Origin: Hydractinia symbiolongicarpus
Taxonomy: Eukaryota; Cnidaria; Hydrozoa; Anthoathecata; Hydractiniidae
DNA: 64,000 bases
Assembly (NCBI RefSeq): GCF_029227915.1
Contig: NC_079878.1
Span: forward strand, 20,363,501-20,427,500
Direction: 5' to 3'
Each line of letters begins with the position of its first letter. Positions within the stretch are counted from its first letter, which is position 1. Positions 58,591-64,000 of this stretch are shown here, one piece after another. Position numbers and translations under genes: made by a program. The notes below the pieces were generated by a model. That model saw only the letters and a program-made list of their open reading frames with translations, was not told the DNA's origin and ran no database searches.

Positions 58591-59215
58591 TTCCCCACAT
58601 TCAGTTTCATAGTAATTAACTCTGTTCATGTTAACAGGCGGACAAAATATGCATAATATATCGATGCGGGAAATAGGTATGACGGGCGCAAATTCTAGGT
58701 ATATTACTACTAACCGATTTAAGATATGACGCACACATGATGATACTTGATTTTTTGCATTTCTTGATATATTCTTCTTCATTTAAGTTCTATATTTGAG
58801 GTTCGTACGTTACAAATACTTTGAACAAATTACGTTCCTCGCCCCAAACACCCATTTACGCCCCAGAATGTTAATGTTTTCATTTTGCGTCTATTTACAA
58901 TTTACGTTTTTGGACGGCCTGTGAAATTATTTTTTTGATCCGAAAGAGTAAAAATTTCTTTCTATCTAAAAATACACGGATATATTTCACGGACTTTGCG
59001 TCTAACTGGCGCATCAATTTGTCATTCGGACTTTTTGTGTAGTTGGTGCCTTATCTAGTACCCCGACATTACTTTATTTACTTTATTAAAGAAGTAGTCG
59101 TAAACAAGGAAAAAATTACCTTTTTTGATGCTTTCGGCGAGGTAATTTAGAATTTGAGTAACAAAACGTTCTAAAAACTCCTCTTTATTCCTTTTATTTG
59201 ATCGATTTTTTTTAG

Positions 59216-59817
59216 TCTTTGAGTTTTTTTGACAACGGACATCAACAAGGTAGATCATTATTTCAGTACTTGCTAATGTATTATTATTCATTTTTTTAAT
59301 AGTACAGATTAATATGTTACACCTTTATTCACATCCTCAAAGAAAGATGAACCGACATTCAAAATTTGTATGTTTAGCCTCAAATAACCTGTCGCGTGGA
59401 AAACCAGCAAGGCAAATAAGCCTTTTCCCTTACAGTTTCAGTCCAGATGCATCACTTGGAGTGGATGAATATACAACTGGTGATTTCGTAGTCAAATCGT
59501 GTTTTCATACACGTCTCAAAAGTCAACCAGACCCTTGGTGGAAAGTCGATCTTCTTCAAAAGGCTGTTATAACAAATGTGGATCTATATCCTCGTACTTA
59601 TGACTGTTGTCATTTCAGAGCAAATAATTTAAAATTTATGGTGAGGTCTGCTAATCAGCATTCCTGGAATTTGTGTGCGTCTATCGAACAACTTGGTACG
59701 AGACCATTTGATCAAAAATACGGTCAACATGTGGTTGGACGTATTTTTCGAATTGAACAACAGAATACAGAACCCCTTCATTTGTGTGAAGTTGAGGTAT
59801 TCTGGCATTTTTTATAA
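59216..59817 (+). pseudogene. F-type lectin, copy 3 (exons 2 and 3; exon 1 not found)
   Basis: Exon 2 (59216-59249, 34 bp, sharing GACAACGGACATCAAC with the intact gene) and exon 3 (59378-59817) have correct splice signals and join in frame. The lectin domain is fully open: NLSRGKPARQIS, DASLGVDEY, SCFHT, PWWKVDLLQKAVITN, RTYDCCHFRANN, LCEVEVFWHFL. No exon 1 was found in the preceding kilobase; the nearest exon-1-like sequence (62201-62487) is downstream on the other strand. A gene using a remote first exon cannot be ruled out, since exon 3 has no lesion. Confidence 0.65.
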
Positions 59818-62200
59818 ATAACAAACTGCTCGAAATTTAATTTTCCTTAGCTCTGTTAGTAAGTGGTAAATTTTTCACTGTTCTATTTGCGCGAAGCGAA
59901 GATGATCTGGAATACCCTTGGTTTGGTTATGACTTCATTTAGTAATCATGACGTAAAATCATTGGTTATGCTGCAGCTGAAGTTGCCGTGACACAATTCA
60001 TTCCGTCTTAAAACAAAGTTACAGCATTCGGTGCCCCCCTTAGTTTTCTTATGCGGAGCAATAGAGTGTCGGGTTTGGACATTCCATAGCTGAATCTCTG
60101 TATACCCTTGAAATGTTCAAAGTAAGCTCAAAGTTGTAGTATAAGCAGTACGTTAAATTTTTCATCAGCTGGTATTATCTAAAGCTTTGTCATTCTAGCT
60201 AAGGTATGTACCCAGCTGGAATAATCGCATTATTTGATTGATATAATACACTTCAATTTTGTCATAACTTTCTACATAGTTAACAATTAGCTAAGTAGTA
60301 AAGCATGTGATAAGTTACAATTGGAATGAGTACTTTTTTCAGCTTTAAACACATTTTACACTTTCTGAACTTATTTTTTTATTGTAAATTTTGGCATACA
60401 GAGTTGGGAGCTAGAATGAAGAAATGTGATAATGCTTCTCTTCCAATACCCATTACTCAATATTATTGTTGTTTATTGTTCCCGCCGTTTCAACATAGGT
60501 GCTTAATATGGCGCATGCACACATTGTTGACTGCATGCAATATTTTGGAGTTTTTAAGATTTTATTTGCTGACAGACTGACCCTGTTTTTAGGGGTCAAA
60601 TGACTCTAACGCCGTATGTATGTGACATTCGCCTTAATAGAAATTTATCTAACCTAATCACGAAGATATGTTCCTCAGGAAGTAAGTGTGGCCGTCGAAA
60701 ATGGACTCATAATTTGCGAAAAGCCTTCGCAGATGGTTCAAGGCGAATGTCCTTTTCGTTTATATCAAGGAGGTTTTAAAAAATCCTCCTTGTTTATATT
60801 GCTTTGTACACAAAACTTAGAATATATTTAATCACCTTCTTTGCATTGCATCGAGCCATCACTTAACAGTTTTTTACACGCATTTTATTTTAGTTAATTT
60901 TCCTAAAAAGTTTACCGAAAGATTTACCTCGTCTCAGAGAAGCTACCGAATAGGTAAAACTATTATGGTAAGAAACTTTATAGAATAGTTAAACTTAAAT
61001 AAGTAATTCATAAAAGTGGAAATCAGCGTTTCTTTTTTTTCTTTTTTTCCCTGATAACCTTGCAGAGTCTGTTAAATAATGCTCAATTTCGGAAGCATTC
61101 CCTGCATAGGAATTTTCGCATAGGAATTTTTTTCTGCTTGCTTGCTGGAAAAAGAGAGGAAAGGATGAAAACTCAAACACACAGCACAACACACCAGCAA
61201 TTTTTTCTGCCGAAATTTTAAAATCTTTTTATTTTTCGCGAAAAGGTAGTTAGCAGGACAGGTATGCTTTGTTTTTAATGTTCCCTAGCATCCGAGACAA
61301 ACCTAGCAGAATTTTAACACCCGTGAAATTCGAAAATGTTGTTCGAATAATATACTATAGGAAAGCAAACCCAACACAAACTGTCGACTTCAATGTTTTG
61401 TTTCTAGCTAGCGCCATTGCCTCGTCCACACTGCATTTTTCGGTCGCAGTCAAACTTAAAATCAAGGAGATCAGGAGATCTGAAAGTCAATTGCGTACCT
61501 GAAAGTTGGCTAAAATGAAAACTAAACTGGAAAAATATATTTCAGTGATAATTATTAGGTGATGATATAAAGTTAATCAACATCGCTTCAGATTTTGTAC
61601 TTTAACTCACTCGAGCACCAACTAGAATTCCGTAACTCCTACCTACTGCTTTGATTATAAAATCCTGAGTTACTTACTACTAAGATAAGTTCACTTCACA
61701 TAATGCGTCAATATATCACATAAGGTACAAAGTTCATTTGTGCACACTTTTTTGATGGCAACTGCAGCGTTCTATGATGTCGATGAAAAACGAGTAATAT
61801 ATGTAAATAAAAAAATCAAGAGATTTAGACCAAGAAAAACAAGCAGCACGGGAAATTGAGAAAAAAATTGCGTGAAAAAAATATGCCGTTAAAATTTCCC
61901 TCTAACCAATGAGAAGCTATATAAATTCACAAATAATTTTAAGGATAATATAAAGTAAAAACAGTCAATGACCATTACTTTGTAATGACTGTCAGAAGCT
62001 TCAAAAACATCCAAACGGACAATCAAACCCAGTAAAAGCACGTGAAATATTCTAACATAACATAAAAAGAGATAAAACAAGGAATGAGCATCATTTTATC
62101 ATTTTGTTTTACGAGGGAGAGGTTTGACATAGAAGTATTTAAATGTTGAGTTAAGACTGACGCTGCTGGTTTAAGGGGGAAATATTATGTTGCTACTTAC
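59818..62200. other. Noncoding stretch with two inverted repeats
   Basis: No gene recognised. GACATTCGCCTT (about 60623) recurs in reverse as AAGGCGAATGTC (about 60740), and a hairpin CAAGGAGG/CCTCCTTG lies at 60767-60793. Confidence 0.5.
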
Positions 62201-62487
62201 ATCTTTCAATGCCAAATAACTTATGTCGCTTCTTTTTTATTCTCCTTTCCTTCGCCATCCTTGTTTCCAGCAATAATAAGACAGTAACATTTTCCATCCT
62301 AATAAACAGCATCCAACTTTCTAAAACTGCATTTTTAGACGCATGTTAACAGAGAACCACAAGAGAAATTCTTTGATAGTATTTGATATTTTTGTATTTT
62401 TGATTGACTTAACGTAATGTGTATAATTATACCATTTTGCCATGTTAATCCGAGCAAGAAAATTGACCAAAAGTTTAGGTCCGCCAT
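62201..62487 (-). pseudogene. Orphan F-type lectin exon 1
   Basis: Starts MADLNFWSIFLLGL (ATG 62487) and keeps SCGSLLTCV, a stop, KCSFRKLDAVY and a donor GTAAGT at 62200. It is 287 bp against 288 bp for the intact exons, so it has a one-base deletion in addition to the in-frame stop. No lectin exon 2 or 3 follows on this strand. Confidence 0.65.
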
Positions 62488-62828
62488 GTTTGAATAGCAA
62501 ACCGTTCGTGAGAAGCTAAAATCAATTTGAGAGGTGTGACAATAAGGAATAATAATGGATTTGCTGCTAACAAAAAAATACATGTTCCACGCAACAATCG
62601 GTAAGCATACAAATTATTTAAGGTATGTCTTAAAAGAAGAACCAAAATTGAAAATTGAAAATATGAAAAGCATTTTATTTTCAGTCACATTTTTGTTCTT
62701 TTTATATTGGGGCGATGTGACAAAAGGTTGCTTATGCTTTTTTTCCTGACCTTGAACCATTGTCTCTTTCCACTTCAAAAGTCACGATCTTTCCACATAG
62801 TCTTGTATAGTGTAAAGAAAGGACTTGT

Positions 62829-62934
62829 CAACCTCGTCCCAGGGTCTTATGACCCCTCAGCCGTTATTACAAAGTGGCGAACGACGCCGCTACCAATTTG
62901 ATTAACATGGGAAAATGCCCCAGGAACTAGGTTG
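62829..62934. mobile_element. 106-bp MITE with 9-bp target duplication (Mutator-like)
   Basis: Terminal inverted repeats CAACCTCGTCCCAGGG (left) and the complement of CCCCAGGAACTAGGTTG (right). The element is flanked by identical 9-bp AGGACTTGT at 62820-62828 and 62935-62943. Nine-base duplications are typical of Mutator-like (MULE) transposons. No coding capacity. Confidence 0.75.
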
Positions 62935-63258
62935 AGGACTTGTGGCATATTCTGACATATATTGACAATTTAAAAATGGCCAAAATGGTCGGTCAGTTTA
63001 AACTTTTCAATTGGTTACTCTAAGTAACAAAATTTGCTTCATTCATACAAACCAAAATTCGGGTCGGCATTTTGAGATAGATAACAAAGTTTTGGTCAAG
63101 AAAAATTTCTACCCCCGCGGATGCGTATTATTTTAGTCTCGTTTCCGGCGGGGGGTATTTTTCGCCTCTGATGGCTGGCCTAACGCGAAAAAATTCTTGG
63201 ATCAATAAGTCAATACATCTTCGGGTAGCCATCTTTTCAAAAGTAAGCATTTGCTTCA

Positions 63259-63272
63259 GTTGCTATGACAAC
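63259..63272 (+). promoter_or_regulatory. X-box (RFX factor site) upstream of the ODAD4-like gene
   Basis: GTTGCTATGACAAC fits the palindromic RFX consensus (GTTGCCATGGCAAC with two transitions), 111 bp before the ATG. RFX factors drive genes for cilia, and X-boxes usually lie within about 200 bp of the start codon. The neighbouring gene is a ciliary dynein-docking homologue, so site and gene agree. Confidence 0.65.
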
Positions 63273-63382
63273 TTTTACATTCTGTTCGATTGAAGCGTGC
63301 CAAAGTCAAAACAAACAGGGTAATTCTTCAGCCTCTTTTGCTGGTAAAGTGCTCTCAGTACTTGCACTTACTATCAAACACC

Positions 63383-63517
63383 ATGCCCTCTGAAACTTAC
63401 GATGATGATGACGATGAACAAGAAGGGCCAAAAAGTTCTTTTGGCACTTATTTAGCTGAAGGAGATGCTCTTTTTAAGCAAGGTGAATACAAAAAAGCCT
63501 TGGAGAGTTATAGTTTG
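63383..63517 (+). CDS. TTC25/ODAD4-like outer dynein arm docking protein, first coding exon
   Basis: ATG 63383 to the donor at 63518 (GTTTGGTAAGT), 45 codons, phase 0; the gene continues past the window. After an acidic start (YDDDDDEQEG) comes SSFGTYLAEGDALFKQGEY and KKALESYSL, the first helix pair of a tetratricopeptide repeat. This matches the beginning of TTC25/ODAD4, which has a similar acidic lead, TYMAEG-like helix and TPR. ODAD4 docks outer dynein arms on ciliary axonemes. Other TPR proteins are possible, but the X-box supports a ciliary gene. A longer upstream frame to 63290 lacks an ATG. Confidence 0.65.
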
Positions 63518-64000
63518 GTAAGTTTGTTAATTCTACCAGTATACACGAATTCACAGTTTCAGCTAACCATTGTTTTGATAAATCTTTCTTTTGTTATAAC
63601 ACTCTTATTGAGAATTAAAAAAGGAAATAAACTTGTATAAATAAGAAGGCTCTGACCATAAAGAAAAGTGAAACAATTTTTAAGTGAAATATTTTGAAAA
63701 GAAAAGTTACAATTCCTTTACTTTACATATGTTTAAGTGGGATTACTAATAAACATTGAATATTTCTAACATACTATTAATTAGCATGATAGATCTATCT
63801 ATCCATCTATCATGCTAATTAATAGTATGTTAGAAATATTCAATGTTTATGTTCTGGTCCATTAGGCGATTCGATTTGACGTCATACAATTTTTTGGAGG
63901 TAAAAAGTTTTCGTATTTTAGGTGAAGAGAGTGGAGAGCTAGACACATTTTGAAGTTTTAAGAACAACGTTAGGAAGTTTGAGCACAGATAATTTTTTAG
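63518..64000 (+). other. Intron 1 of the ODAD4-like gene (incomplete)
   Basis: Starts GTAAGTTTG. It holds a large perfect inverted repeat (63749-63850). No acceptor was assigned before the window ends. Confidence 0.5.
63749..63850. repeat. Perfect 46-bp inverted repeat with 10-bp spacer
   Basis: Bases 63749-63794 are exactly the reverse complement of 63805-63850; the spacer is CTATCTATCC. It could be a foldback element or recent palindrome; an assembly artefact is possible. Confidence 0.9.

Noticed and set aside
1-64000. CRISPR arrays, operons or prokaryotic islands
   Set aside because: Repeats found are tandem minisatellites, terminal repeats or dispersed elements; none has regular repeat-spacer structure, and genes have introns.

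Overview
The window is strongly AT-rich eukaryotic DNA with intron-containing genes (GT-AG junctions that restore reading frame), long introns and a very heavy, diverse load of mobile elements. The mixture fits a cnidarian, most likely a medusozoan/hydrozoan: a DIRS-type tyrosine recombinase, BEL/Pao, Penelope with a GIY-YIG domain, an early-branching LINE with a restriction-like endonuclease, a P-type transposase, an OTU-bearing Helitron, and F-type lectins. That placement is inference from gene families. No prokaryotic genes, CRISPR array or rRNA were seen.

Layout. 0-4.9 kb: a DIRS-like element (recombinase plus paired 86-bp inverted repeats) ends inside the pol frame of a decayed BEL/Pao element that still has part of a 3' LTR. 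4.9-15 kb: non-LTR reverse transcriptase and ubiquitin-specific protease (USP) pieces, including one reading unit where a USP segment occupies the place of the RT core; a second USP tail; a third, more complete USP pseudogene; five diverged copies of a shared tail; a PHD-finger gene relic and a hAT fragment. 15-22.5 kb: a CRE-rich repeat, an intact 220-aa ORF of unknown role, a tRNA-like pseudogene, and an intact four-exon gene (about 928 aa, minus strand) with a C-terminal SAP motif. 22.9-24.3 kb: piggyBac-like and P-type transposase relics.

24.6-34.3 kb is a nest of insertions: a Penelope-like element, split by LINE-A (10-bp target duplication), split by LINE-B (7-bp target duplication), split by a DNA transposon with 15-bp terminal inverted repeats, which may itself contain a MITE. 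34.4-36.8 kb is a frameshifted plus-strand pseudogene that shares its C-terminal signature with the intact 18-22 kb gene. 39.6-43.7 kb holds a Ulp1-type protease fragment, a small putative secreted ORF, a repeat-peptide ORF and a decayed Helitron with an OTU domain.

45.6-62.5 kb is a host gene cluster of F-type lectins: one intact three-exon gene (minus, 55.2-56.2 kb) with a 119-bp tandem repeat at its 5' flank, one pseudogene (45.6-46.6 kb), one copy with exons 2-3 only (59.2-59.8 kb) and an orphan exon 1 (62.2-62.5 kb). A small two-exon gene of unknown function lies at 57.9-58.3 kb. At the right edge the first exon of a TTC25/ODAD4-like outer-dynein-arm docking protein begins at 63,383, with a palindromic RFX-type X-box 111 bp upstream. 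A 106-bp MITE with a 9-bp target duplication and a perfect 46-bp inverted repeat flank this gene. The remaining long stretches are AT-rich noncoding DNA with scattered repeats.
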